From Lachnospiraceae bacterium (GTDB lineage: Bacteria > Bacillota > Clostridia > Lachnospirales > Lachnospiraceae), in assembly GCA_017623295.1 (NCBI GenBank), contig JAGAPK010000024.1, positions 1 to 41,845 on the forward strand: a DNA stretch of 41,845 nucleotides. Reading direction: 5' to 3'. The notes under the pieces are model-generated. The model saw only the letters and a list, made by a program, of their open reading frames with translations, did not search any database and was not told the DNA's origin. Every line of letters begins with the position of its first letter. The first letter of the stretch is position 1. Position numbers and translations under genes: made by a program. This document shows positions 32,457 to 40,892 of this stretch, piece after piece.

Positions 32457-33821
32457 TTACTCTGCAAGCATCTTTTGAATTTCTTCTTTAGCACTTTCTA
32501 ATTGATTATCAATTCCATCATCATAATAGGAATCGGCGTCAAAATCGCATACAATGTCCGGTTCAATACCGATTTCATGAATGTTATTTCCTTTTGGCGT
32601 GTAGTAAGCGCTAACAGTTAATTTCAGGGCAGTTCCGTCTGTAAGTGGCAATACCCTCTGCACAATACCTTTTCCATAGGTCGTTGTACCAAGCAAAGTT
32701 CCAATACCATAATCTTTAATTGCGCCCGCTAAAATTTCAGATGCACTGGCAGAGTTTCCATTTACCAATACTACCATCGGAATCTGGATCTCATTCTTAC
32801 CATCACAACTATACTCGGTTCTTTCGCCTTCACGATCCTCAGTATATACAATCAAACCTTCCGGCAAAATCTGTCTTGCGATATCCACAACTGCAGAAAG
32901 ACTTCCGCCCGGATTGCTTCGTAAATCAAGAATCAGACCTTTGGCATCGGAACCTTCTATTACTGCCATTGCCTCAGTAAACTGATCGACTGTAATTTCA
33001 TCAAACTCCGTAATCTGGATATAACCGATTCCATTGTCTAACATTTCATAGCTTACCGTCGGAGCTTCTACCTTTCGTCTTTCTATATCAATTTCAAGAT
33101 AGTCTTCTTCGCCCTCACGGTAAATTGTCAGATGAACAATCGTGCCCTCTTCTCCTTTAATATGAGAAACAATTTCTGATAACTCCAAGCCCTGCATCGA
33201 TTCGCCATCTACTTCATAGATAATGTCATTCTCACGCAGTCCCGCTTCTTCTGCCGGAGTATCTGCAATAATGCCGCTAATTTTACCAAAACCGGTTGTT
33301 TCATCTAAGCTGACATAGGCACCGATGCCATAATAGACACCTTCAGTTTCTTCCATCAGATCTTGCCACTCTTCTTCGGTATAATAAACGGAATATGGGT
33401 CCCCCAAAGAATCCACCATACCGGCATACATACCTTCAATCATTTCATCGACATTAATGTCTTCCTCTTTATAGTAATATTCATCAATAACATCTTCAAT
33501 CGCTTCAAGCTTTGCCAGAGATTCATCATTCACCACATCCGTTGCTACCGATTCCTCGGTTCCATCGGCACTGGTCTGCTGTATCGACGAAAATTTCATC
33601 GTATCTTTTAACTTTACTCCGACATAAATGCAACTGGCTACTAATGCACTGGCAACAACACCTGTCAACAATCCAAAAAGAAACATTCCTTTTGTCTGAT
33701 GTGGTTCACGTCGTGGTGACTGTAATTGTGGTGACTGTTGTTGTGGGGCATTCGGATACAAATTATTCATAGCTCCCTGATTCATTTTATTATTACTATA
33801 TCCATAATCATCCAAAATCAT
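32457..33821 (-). CDS. ctpA: S41 family C-terminal processing protease
   Basis: 454-residue membrane-anchored serine protease. A proline/glutamine-rich N-terminal cytoplasmic segment precedes one transmembrane helix (about residues 46-68). The PDZ domain has YYGIGAYVSLDET...GIIADTPAEEAGLRENDIIYEVDG. The catalytic core has GLILDLRSNPGGSL, the nucleophile in NGNSASASEILAGAIKDYG, and the general base lysine in GTTTYGKGIVQ, the Ser/Lys dyad of the CtpA/CtpB family. It follows the EnvC-like hydrolase after 10 bases, so it could process it or other envelope proteins. The symbol is a family label. Confidence 0.93.
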   Translation of the reverse strand: MILDDYGYSNNKMNQGAMNNLYPNAPQQQSPQLQSPRREPHQTKGMFLFGLLTGVVASALVASCIYVGVKLKDTMKFSSIQQTSADGTEESVATDVVNDESLAKLEAIEDVIDEYYYKEEDINVDEMIEGMYAGMVDSLGDPYSVYYTEEEWQDLMEETEGVYYGIGAYVSLDETTGFGKISGIIADTPAEEAGLRENDIIYEVDGESMQGLELSEIVSHIKGEEGTIVHLTIYREGEEDYLEIDIERRKVEAPTVSYEMLDNGIGYIQITEFDEITVDQFTEAMAVIEGSDAKGLILDLRSNPGGSLSAVVDIARQILPEGLIVYTEDREGERTEYSCDGKNEIQIPMVVLVNGNSASASEILAGAIKDYGIGTLLGTTTYGKGIVQRVLPLTDGTALKLTVSAYYTPKGNNIHEIGIEPDIVCDFDADSYYDDGIDNQLESAKEEIQKMLAE

Positions 33822-33831
33822 TCATCTCCAT

Positions 33832-35040
33832 TTACTTTAAATAATTCCAGGGACTTACATAATTACCGTTTAATCGGACACCAAAATGCAAGTGATTTCC
33901 GGTGGAACGTCCTGTTGTACCTACCCCTGCAATTGTCTGTCCTTTTGTTACCTCTTGCCCTTTGGATACATACAAAACAGATGCATGCATATAGATGGTA
34001 TACAGTCCATCACCATGATCAAGCATAATGTAATTACCCATACTGGAACTATAACCCGCTGCTACCACATCTCCATTATACGCCGCTAATATAGGTGTTC
34101 CGGCTGGTGCCGCCAAGTCAATACCATTGTGGAATTTCTCAATACCCAAAGTAGGATGAATACGATATCCATAATCGTCAGAAAGTCTTTTATAACCCGG
34201 ACACGGAAATGCAAACATACCACCGTCGTATACCCTGGCAGTAGCATTTGCTGCCGCTAATCTTGCTTTCTCTTCTGCAATCGCTTTCTCCAACGCAGCA
34301 ATTTCTGCGTTCTGGGTTGCGATCATATCCTCATATTCCTTAATTGCCGCTTCCTTATCAGTAATATCCGCAGACACAGAATTAATCTGTGCTTCTTTCT
34401 CGGAAATCAAGGTGCTGACCGCTGATTCTTCTTCCTCGACTGCAAGCTTTGCCTCATCCAGAATTGCTTTCTCTGCTTCCAGTTCTTCCTTACAAAGTGC
34501 AATCATTTCTTTGGTCTGCACATATTCATCCAGCTTATTTCTATCATATGCTGAAAGCGCTTCAATATAATCCGCTTTATTCATGGAATCTGAAAAACCG
34601 TTCGCAGAAAACAGAAGTTCCAGATATAGCGTATCTCCTTTTTCATACATAAACTTGATACGCTCTTTCATCGCCTCATACTGAGCTTCCTGTTTGGCGA
34701 TGGCATCATTTAATTCTTCCGTAGTTGTTACGATTTCAGCTTCTTTTTCGGTAATCAGATTTTTGTATTCTTCAATTTTCTCTTGAATTGTGCCAAGCTC
34801 TGCATCCAACTGTGTTACATAAGTCGTCAAATCACTTTTGGATTTCTCCAGTTCTTTTTTAACTTTCTCTACATCGGTCAAACCAGATTTTAACGTCTCA
34901 ACTTCCTTTTTGGCTGCCTCAACTTCTTTTTCCTTCTCCTGAATGCTCTCGTTCGTTACCGCTTGAACATCCTGTGTTGGAAAGAGAAATATCATGCTGA
35001 TACAGGCCACAGCACACAATATTTTCTTCAAAAACTTCAT
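33832..35040 (-). CDS. EnvC-like murein hydrolase with M23 (LytM) domain
   Basis: 402-residue secreted protein. The signal peptide is about residues 1-27 (KILCAVACISMIFLFPTQDVQA). Two long coiled-coil stretches span residues about 30-255. The M23 peptidase domain is at the C terminus: HNGIDLAAPAGTPI (HxxxD zinc ligands), YTIYMHAS and GNHLHFGV (HxH). All zinc ligands are present, so unlike Escherichia coli EnvC, which is an activator, it may cut peptidoglycan itself. Coiled coils adjacent to ftsX fit the CwlO/PcsB/EnvC class, whose activity is gated by FtsEX at the membrane. Confidence 0.93.
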   Translation of the reverse strand: MKFLKKILCAVACISMIFLFPTQDVQAVTNESIQEKEKEVEAAKKEVETLKSGLTDVEKVKKELEKSKSDLTTYVTQLDAELGTIQEKIEEYKNLITEKEAEIVTTTEELNDAIAKQEAQYEAMKERIKFMYEKGDTLYLELLFSANGFSDSMNKADYIEALSAYDRNKLDEYVQTKEMIALCKEELEAEKAILDEAKLAVEEEESAVSTLISEKEAQINSVSADITDKEAAIKEYEDMIATQNAEIAALEKAIAEEKARLAAANATARVYDGGMFAFPCPGYKRLSDDYGYRIHPTLGIEKFHNGIDLAAPAGTPILAAYNGDVVAAGYSSSMGNYIMLDHGDGLYTIYMHASVLYVSKGQEVTKGQTIAGVGTTGRSTGNHLHFGVRLNGNYVSPWNYLK

Positions 35041-35077
35041 TGGGTCATGCTGCCTTTCATCTGTTGCAAACCTGCTA

Positions 35078-35974
35078 CTATACTCTAAGATGTTTTCTAA
35101 CAGTCACAATACTTCCCAGGAAACCAATACCAACACCAATACCAAGTGATACCGGAGTCAACAGACTGAAAATTTCTTCCACTGTCAGGAAACTAAGTAA
35201 TGAGGAAAGCATAGAAAATCTTTCCAGAACATAGTTCATTACAACATTGTACATAACGTAAATAAATACAAGCGGAATGGCTGCTCCAATCAGACCAATC
35301 AACATACCTTCAATGACAAAAGGTGATCTTACGAAAAAGTCTGTTGCACCAATATATTTCATAATATTAATTTCTTCTTTTCTGACAGAAATACCAATTG
35401 TAACCGTATTACTAATTAAGAATACAGATACCGCAAACAAAATACCGATAATACCTACGGAAACATAGGCTACTAATGCATTTATACCGGTTAAAGTTGT
35501 TGCTGTAATCTCAGAACGGTTAACCATTCTGACACCCTCTACGGATTCCAGATAAGTTACCAATGCTGATTGCATGGAAACATCATTCAAATAAATCTCA
35601 TAGTTGGCAGAATCGGCAAGCGGGTTTTCTGTAAATCCATCTGCATATTCACCCAGATATTCTGTTTTGAAGCTTTCCCAAGCTTCTTCTGCAGATACGA
35701 AATGAATATTAGATACTTCAGGTCTTTTGGAAATCAATTCACCAATTTCCTGAATTCTTGTATCTTCAATTCCTTCATCAAAGAAAACGGTAACAGATAC
35801 GCCCTGCTCCGCAGTCTTCACGATGTTCTGGAAATTCATAACAATCGCATAGAACAATCCAAACAAAAACAAACATGCACTAATCGTCGCAATGGATGCA
35901 AGAGTAAACCACTTATTTCGGAAAAGATTGCTGAATCCCTGACGAAGTGTGTAAAATAAAGAACTAATCCTCAT
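35078..35974 (-). CDS. ftsX: Cell-division ABC transporter permease FtsX
   Basis: 298-residue membrane protein with four transmembrane helices: one near residues 20-45 ([24 protein letters not shown]), a large extracellular loop of about 110 residues, then three helices ([66 protein letters not shown]). The loop is where FtsX contacts EnvC/PcsB-type hydrolases, and the EnvC-like gene follows. The ATG with AGGAGG 8 bases upstream overlaps the ftsE stop by 11 bases. An alternative start 11 codons earlier would lie deeper inside ftsE. Confidence 0.96.
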   Translation of the reverse strand: MRISSLFYTLRQGFSNLFRNKWFTLASIATISACLFLFGLFYAIVMNFQNIVKTAEQGVSVTVFFDEGIEDTRIQEIGELISKRPEVSNIHFVSAEEAWESFKTEYLGEYADGFTENPLADSANYEIYLNDVSMQSALVTYLESVEGVRMVNRSEITATTLTGINALVAYVSVGIIGILFAVSVFLISNTVTIGISVRKEEINIMKYIGATDFFVRSPFVIEGMLIGLIGAAIPLVFIYVMYNVVMNYVLERFSMLSSLLSFLTVEEIFSLLTPVSLGIGVGIGFLGSIVTVRKHLRV

Positions 35975-36734
35975 CGATATATCCTCCTTTTTCTTCGTCG
36001 CTGACAATCACACCTTTTTTCAGTGTAACAACTCGCTTCTGCATTGCATTAACGATTTCTCTGTTATGTGTAACAACCAATACCGTAGTACCATTCTCGT
36101 TAATCTGCTCTAACAGCTTCATGATTTCCCAAGAGTTCTTCGGATCAAGATTACCTGTCGGCTCATCAGCAAGAAGAATCGTCGGTTTATTAACCAACGC
36201 TCTGGCAAGTGCTACTCGCTGCTGCTCACCACCGGAAAGCTGTCTTGGTTTTGCTTTATATTTACCAGCCAGACCCACAATAGCAAGAATACTCGGTACA
36301 TTTTTCTTAATTTCTTTATTGGATTTCTGTATAATTCTCTGTGCAAAAGCCACATTGTCATATACATTTCTATCCTTCAACAGACGGAAATCTTGGAATA
36401 CAATACCAATATTACGTCTGAATTTCGGTATCTTTCTATGCTTGATTTTAGACAAGTCATATCCCATTACGTTAATATAACCATCTGAAATTGTAAGTTC
36501 ACGCAACAACAGTTTAATCAAAGTTGATTTTCCGGAACCACTGTCACCAACAATAAATACAAACTCTCCCTTGTTAATATGAAGGTTAATTTCTTTCAAT
36601 GCCGGCGCACCTGTTGAATATGCCTTGCTGACATTTGTCAGAGTAATAATTTCATTGTTCTCCGCAGCCATTTTTTTCTTTTTCTTTTTTACAGGCATAG
36701 TCGTGCTTCCACTCTTGTTCTTTTTCTCTTCCAC
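35964..36734 (-). CDS. ftsE: Cell-division ABC ATPase FtsE
   Basis: 256-residue ATPase that powers FtsX. Walker [16 protein letters not shown]-loop [10 protein letters not shown], signature [15 protein letters not shown], Walker [13 protein letters not shown], switch VVTHNREIV. Compared with the usual 228-residue FtsE it has an N-terminal extension of about 27 residues rich in lysine ([21 protein letters not shown]). The GTG start is supported by GAGGAG 7 bases upstream; an internal ATG would drop part of the extension but lacks an SD. It sits 14 bases after the PucR-type regulator gene. Confidence 0.96.
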   Translation of the reverse strand: MEEKKNKSGSTTMPVKKKKKKMAAENNEIITLTNVSKAYSTGAPALKEINLHINKGEFVFIVGDSGSGKSTLIKLLLRELTISDGYINVMGYDLSKIKHRKIPKFRRNIGIVFQDFRLLKDRNVYDNVAFAQRIIQKSNKEIKKNVPSILAIVGLAGKYKAKPRQLSGGEQQRVALARALVNKPTILLADEPTGNLDPKNSWEIMKLLEQINENGTTVLVVTHNREIVNAMQKRVVTLKKGVIVSDEEKGGYIDED

Positions 36735-36748
36735 AATAATTCTCCTCT

Positions 36749-37837
36749 TTAATACTCAAAACTCTCCATGTACTTCATGTATTTAACAACCATAAGTGCA
36801 ATTTTGAAAGTAATCGCATCTTCGAATACTCTCAAATCCAGTCCTGTACTTTTCTGTAATTTATCCAGTCTGTAAACAAGTGTATTTCTGTGAATGAAAA
36901 GCTGTCTGGAAGTTTCTGATACATTCAGACTGTTTTCAAAGAACTTATTAATAGTTGTCAGTGTCTCTTCATCGAAATCATCCGGACTCTTACCATCAAA
37001 AATTTCTTTGATAAACATCTTGCAAAGCGGAATTGGCAACTGATAAATCAAACGGCCAATACCGAGTTCGCTGTATGCAATCACATTTCTTTCACCAAAA
37101 AAGATTTTACCAACATCAAGTGCCATCTTAGCTTCCTTATAAGAACGGCTCACTTCTTTAATTTCATTGACAATCGTACCATAAGCAATACGAACATTTT
37201 TCATATTTTCCTTCTCTAAAAATGCTCCAATGCCTGCTGCCGTTTTCTCGATTTCCTTAATGTTGTCTCCCTCAGATAAATCTTTTACAACGATAACATT
37301 GTTCTCATCTACCGCAGTAATGAAATCTTTGCTGTTTGCACCAAAATAAGTGCGCATTACTTCCAGAACATTGTTTTCTTTCGCATTGTCTGTTTCTATA
37401 ATCATAGCGACACGCTTATCATCCGTCTGAATATGTAATTTCTTCGCGCGACTATAAATGTCCACCAACAACAGATTGTCAAGCAAAAGGTTTTTGATAA
37501 AGTTATCCTTATCAAATCTCTCTTTATAAGCAACTAGCAGATTCTGAATCTGAAATGCTACCATCTTGCCAATCATATAAACATCTTCACCGATACCACC
37601 TGCAATCAGAATATATTCCAGCTGCTGTTCGTCAAATATTTTAAAATATTGATATCCCTGTATCTCCTGTGAATCAGCCGGTGATTTCGCAAACTCTGCT
37701 GCCGGTTTGCCGCACTTCTCCATCTCATCTGCTGTCATGGCAACTGCCTTGCCATCAATATCCATCACACAAAGTTCTACACGCGTGATAGACTTCAAGC
37801 CTTCAATTGTGTTCTGTAAAATCTGATTTGATATCAT
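36749..37837 (-). CDS. PucR/CdaR-type transcriptional regulator (sugar-diacid recognition)
   Basis: 362-residue regulator with an N-terminal sugar-diacid-recognition-like domain (MISNQILQNTIEGLKSITRVELCVMDIDGKAVAMTADEM), a GGDEF-like central region (VAMIIETD...VRIAYGTIVNEIKEVSRSYKEAKMAL) and a C-terminal PucR-type helix-turn-helix (FFENSLNVSETSRQLFIHRNTLVYRLDKLQKSTGLDLRVFEDAITFKIALM). It is the first gene before ftsE with only 14 bases between. Despite the CdaR family name, it is unrelated to the c-di-AMP CdaR at 5941-7221. The inducer is unknown. AAGGGGTGG is the SD; no clear promoter is seen in the AT-rich 230 bases upstream. Confidence 0.9.
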   Translation of the reverse strand: MISNQILQNTIEGLKSITRVELCVMDIDGKAVAMTADEMEKCGKPAAEFAKSPADSQEIQGYQYFKIFDEQQLEYILIAGGIGEDVYMIGKMVAFQIQNLLVAYKERFDKDNFIKNLLLDNLLLVDIYSRAKKLHIQTDDKRVAMIIETDNAKENNVLEVMRTYFGANSKDFITAVDENNVIVVKDLSEGDNIKEIEKTAAGIGAFLEKENMKNVRIAYGTIVNEIKEVSRSYKEAKMALDVGKIFFGERNVIAYSELGIGRLIYQLPIPLCKMFIKEIFDGKSPDDFDEETLTTINKFFENSLNVSETSRQLFIHRNTLVYRLDKLQKSTGLDLRVFEDAITFKIALMVVKYMKYMESFEY

Positions 37838-38069
37838 AATGGTCCCACCCCTTTAAAATAGATTAGTAAGCTGCTAACATTGTCGTTTTGCCAAATTTAT
37901 TTAAGCAATTTACACAACATTACCCACTACTAATTTCTGCAAAATACCACATCTGTTTTTTATTTTAATCTATATTAACAAAAAAATCTACCTTTAATCA
38001 TGATTTTTTTGTGTATTTTTCAACTAAAAAGCCAAAATTTCCCTGAAAAATTTTTTAGACAAACTACAC

Positions 38070-38103
38070 AAAAAAATAGAGCGGTTAAAAACCCCTCTAT
38101 TTT
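38070..38103 (-). terminator. Terminator of the HPr-like/CPBP/WecG-like unit
   Basis: Minus strand AAAAAATAGAGGGGTT-TTT-AACCGCTCTATTTTTTT: a stem with one G-G mismatch, overlapping the stop codon of the 233-residue protein and ending in seven T's. Confidence 0.9.
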
Positions 38104-38798
38104 TTATATTTATTTACCTGTCTATTAAACAAAACATTCCAGATTCTTTTTATTACTTTGGCATGTGGCGCTTCCTTTTTCCAGACACAGTTCATATGCT
38201 CCGGCAGGCCAATCCAGATTCCTGTATTCATGTATGGTTTCGTCTGCTCAATCCATTTCTGCTGCATAGAAAAAGGCATTCTGGCAATGGTAACAACCGG
38301 TGCTATCATATTAATTTCATTAATAACATCTTCCCTTTTTTCTTCCAATTCGGGAATTGCCATCGTTCCAACCACCGTAATACTATCCTGCAATTCAAGA
38401 AGCTCATGCTTCAATTCCTCTGCATGCTCCTCTGAATCCGAAAGCACCAGAACAGATTTGTGCGTTCTTGCCATTTTGTGCAGAAAATTTTTGAGAAATT
38501 CTTTCTCTGTGACCTCACGATATCTGTTTCTTGCAGTAATCTCTGCTGCCTTCAGAATCTCCGTGTCTCCCCACAAAGTCAAATCCGCAGACTCTACCCA
38601 TTCTTTACAGGCTTCGTTTTTGCCGGCTTCCAGCAGTACAGGAATCGTAATATATAAAATTGTATGCACAGCACCTTCCTGTAAAAACTTCTCTGCCACA
38701 TTCAATGACTCTTTTACATAACGGTCCTGCAAACTTATTCCTAAAAGATTTATCTTTTTCATATTTGTTTCAATATTTAATAGAAAATTGCTGTCCAT
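38097..38798 (-). CDS. Degenerate WecG/TagA/CpsF-like glycosyltransferase-fold protein
   Basis: 233-residue protein whose pattern follows WecG/TagA/CpsF (GT26) enzymes with the key motifs altered. INLLGISLQDRYVKESL fits the N-terminal strand. ITIPVLLEAG (50-59) stands for T-x-N-P, ADLTLWGDTEIL (71-82) for ADLVLPDG, RYREVTEKEFL (92-102) for RxxGxD, SVLVLSDSEEHAEEL (115-129) for VFLLGG, and MPFSMQQKWI (174-183) for GxPxQExW. The catalytic residues therefore appear lost. This is pattern matching by eye. The start overlaps the CPBP gene by 22 bases; the inner ATG (MKKINLLG) is the alternative. Last gene of a three-gene unit ending at a strong terminator. Confidence 0.6.
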   Translation of the reverse strand: MDSNFLLNIETNMKKINLLGISLQDRYVKESLNVAEKFLQEGAVHTILYITIPVLLEAGKNEACKEWVESADLTLWGDTEILKAAEITARNRYREVTEKEFLKNFLHKMARTHKSVLVLSDSEEHAEELKHELLELQDSITVVGTMAIPELEEKREDVINEINMIAPVVTIARMPFSMQQKWIEQTKPYMNTGIWIGLPEHMNCVWKKEAPHAKVIKRIWNVLFNRQVNKYKK

Positions 38799-39718
38799 AC
38801 CAGCTCAAAAATCATATAGCCAACACCCAACACAATACCAATAATGAGCGGAATAGTAATCATTCTTTCCTTCTTTTCCTTGCGTTTTGCCCAGATACTT
38901 CCAAGATGCTCTGCTCTGTCCTCGTTCTTGGCAATCCATGCAAGAACACAAATAGCAAGTGCTGTACAAACAATAGCCACGAGAAGATATGGTCCGATTG
39001 CCATTATCAGCATATCCTGTGTCAGCATGTCATCCACCTGTCCGCTTGTATACGTTCCCGGTTCCAGCTTTTCTACCAAAAACATCAGACAAACCTGTTC
39101 CATATTGACTACCATATGTGCAATGGTAGACCCCCATAAACTACCGGTTGCTTCTACTAATAGAGCAAACATGATACCAATTGCAAAAGCATATGCCGCC
39201 TGATTAAAATTCATGTGCATCAGACCGAAAAGCAAAGAAGACAGGATAACCGACCAGAACACAGAGCCTGATTTCTTATATCCCCGGAAAATCATTCCAC
39301 GAAATACAAACTCTTCACAAAACGGTCCAAACATTCCCATCAAAAATAACATAATCGGAAATGGTATCTGTAAAACTTCTCCGCTGATGGAATTGACTGC
39401 ATTATCCACAAACAACATGGATATCGCATTAATCGCTGTCATAAGTGGCATACACAAAAAGGTATATAAAACCACCATCAAGGCAGACGATATTTTCATT
39501 TTATGATACCCCAACATCTCATTTAAATCACTCTTAGAGCACAGTGCAAAAATAAGTGTCGGTACTATCAGCATTAACTGACTGATAACCAGATTCAGTA
39601 CTATTCCGATGTCCACTGTACCTTTTGAATAATAATATGCCAGAGTCAGTAGTGCAATAACTGCTAAATCTACCAGAATAATAGTCATGTACAGCCAATT
39701 CGCCCTCTTACTGTTCAT
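38777..39718 (-). CDS. CPBP family intramembrane metalloprotease
   Basis: 313-residue membrane protein of the CPBP (CAAX protease/bacteriocin-processing, Abi) family with about eight transmembrane helices. The catalytic motifs are all present: EEFVFR (E135, E136, R140), FGLMHMNF (H168), and HMVVN (H201, N205). They form the intramembrane glutamate/histidine site. Members process peptides or membrane proteins, and some confer self-immunity to bacteriocins. A cytoplasmic basic stretch (IWAKRKEKKERMI) precedes the last helix. It lies 6 bases after the HPr-like gene and overlaps the WecG-like gene. Confidence 0.92.
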   Translation of the reverse strand: MNSKRANWLYMTIILVDLAVIALLTLAYYYSKGTVDIGIVLNLVISQLMLIVPTLIFALCSKSDLNEMLGYHKMKISSALMVVLYTFLCMPLMTAINAISMLFVDNAVNSISGEVLQIPFPIMLFLMGMFGPFCEEFVFRGMIFRGYKKSGSVFWSVILSSLLFGLMHMNFNQAAYAFAIGIMFALLVEATGSLWGSTIAHMVVNMEQVCLMFLVEKLEPGTYTSGQVDDMLTQDMLIMAIGPYLLVAIVCTALAICVLAWIAKNEDRAEHLGSIWAKRKEKKERMITIPLIIGIVLGVGYMIFELVWTAIFY

Positions 39719-39724
39719 TTACAA

Positions 39725-39958
39725 TTAACCTTCCATCATAAAATTAACTAATCTGCTTGTATCTTCCGGTTCATATGCGATAATTTCAAGTTCATCAATT
39801 GTTCCATCAGAAAAAATGTTTGCTAAAGATACATACTGGGAAAGTTTGGATTTCAGGTTCAATCTGTCTCCTTCACCTGTTACCAGTTCTACTTTACCTT
39901 TACAGCTGTCTACTACTTTAAAAAATTTGTCAATGTCTCTAATGTTCTGAATTTTCAT
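39725..39958 (-). CDS. HPr-like small protein lacking the phospho-histidine segment
   Basis: 77-residue protein, MKIQNIRDIDKFFKVVDSCKGKVELVTGEGDRLNLKSKLSQYVSLANIF and onward. Its pattern follows HPr from the first helix on: FFKVVDSCKGKVELVTGEGDRLNLKS aligns with the strand and the Ser46 region (K-S at residues 37-38), and GTIDELEIIAYEPEDTSRLVNFM with the last strand and helix. The TGLHxRPA segment with the active histidine is absent, so it cannot act as an ordinary PTS carrier. The similarity was judged by eye. GCGAGG precedes the ATG. First gene of a unit with its own promoter. Confidence 0.65.
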   Translation of the reverse strand: MKIQNIRDIDKFFKVVDSCKGKVELVTGEGDRLNLKSKLSQYVSLANIFSDGTIDELEIIAYEPEDTSRLVNFMMEG

Positions 39959-39967
39959 TTTGCTACC

Positions 39968-39984
39968 TCGCGTCGCCTTACGAC
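39968..39984 (-). promoter_or_regulatory. Leader hairpin touching the SD of the HPr-like gene
   Basis: Minus strand GTGTCG-TAAGG-CGACGC is a 6-bp stem whose 3' arm abuts the GAGG SD. It could limit ribosome access; only the sequence symmetry is seen. Confidence 0.4.
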
Positions 39985-40021
39985 ACTTTCCTTTCTTTTT
40001 TCATAATTTCCTCGTTTATAG

Positions 40022-40049
40022 ATTATACTATATTATCAAAAAGTTGCAA
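40022..40049 (-). promoter_or_regulatory. Promoter of the HPr-like/CPBP/WecG-like unit
   Basis: Minus strand TTGCAA (40044-40049), 16-base spacer, TATAAT (40022-40027), placed just after the cvfB stop codon. Leader of about 55 bases. Confidence 0.82.
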
Positions 40050-40053
40050 GTTC

Positions 40054-40890
40054 CTACAATTTCCGAATCGCTTTTTCTCCAATTTCGATTTTTCTTGTCT
40101 TTAAAAGATGTCCTACCGCTCTTTTAAACTCATTCTTACTCATCTGGGTTTCACGGCGAATCGTTTCCGGAGATGCCTTATCCGTAAAAGGCAAAACTCC
40201 ATCAAAGCTTTCTATAATCTGCATTACCTTCTCCGCATCCTTCTCAATCTGAAGATAAGCCTTCTCACGGATACTAAGATTTAACTTACCATCTTCTTTC
40301 ACGGAAGAGACTCTTGCCGTAATCTGCTCACCGATTTTTACCTCACCATATAACTCTTTCTTCGGAATCAAACCGGAATAAATATCATCCACAGCTACGA
40401 ATGCACCAAAATTCTCGCTGATTTCATAAACCGTTCCCTGTACGCGGTCATCCTTCTGATAAGAACTGTCCTGTTGCAAGTAAGGATAAACATTCATTGT
40501 CGCGCACAGACGATTGCTTTTATCAATGTAAAGCGCCGCAAGACATTCCTCGCCTTCTCTGACTTTTTTCGTCTGCTCCTTAAACGGAAGTAACAAATCC
40601 TTTTCCAGACCCCAATCCAGAAACGCACCAATTTTACCAGTCTGCACAACATGCATTCTGGCAATTTTGCCGAGTGTAATCTTTGGAGTATTTGTTGTTG
40701 CAATCAAACGGTCCTTGGAATCACGATAGATAAAAACTTCTATCGTATCGCCAAGTTCTTTTCCCATCGGAACCTGTTTAGCCGGAAGAAGAACTCTCTC
40801 TCCCTGACTTTCTTGGCTCTCTGCCAGATATACACCGAATTCTACTTTTTTTACTATGACTAATGTCTGTATTTCACCTAATGCTATCAT
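40054..40890 (-). CDS. cvfB: S1-domain RNA-binding protein CvfB (YitL family)
   Basis: 278-residue RNA-binding protein with tandem S1-type OB domains and a C-terminal winged helix. The first domain is VIVKKVEFGVYLAESQESQGERVLLPAKQVP; the second GKIARMHVVQTGKIGAFLDWGLEKDLLLPFKEQTKKVREGEECLAALYIDKSNRLCAT; the third GTVYEISENFGAFVAVDDIYSGLIPKKELYGEVKIGEQITARVSSVKEDGKLNLS. The winged helix is LPFTDKASPETIRRETQMSKNEFKRAVGHLLKTRKIEIG. In Staphylococcus it affects virulence gene expression; the molecular role elsewhere is unclear. It begins 2 bases after the thioesterase stop. Confidence 0.92.
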   Translation of the reverse strand: MIALGEIQTLVIVKKVEFGVYLAESQESQGERVLLPAKQVPMGKELGDTIEVFIYRDSKDRLIATTNTPKITLGKIARMHVVQTGKIGAFLDWGLEKDLLLPFKEQTKKVREGEECLAALYIDKSNRLCATMNVYPYLQQDSSYQKDDRVQGTVYEISENFGAFVAVDDIYSGLIPKKELYGEVKIGEQITARVSSVKEDGKLNLSIREKAYLQIEKDAEKVMQIIESFDGVLPFTDKASPETIRRETQMSKNEFKRAVGHLLKTRKIEIGEKAIRKL

Positions 40891-40892
40891 TT

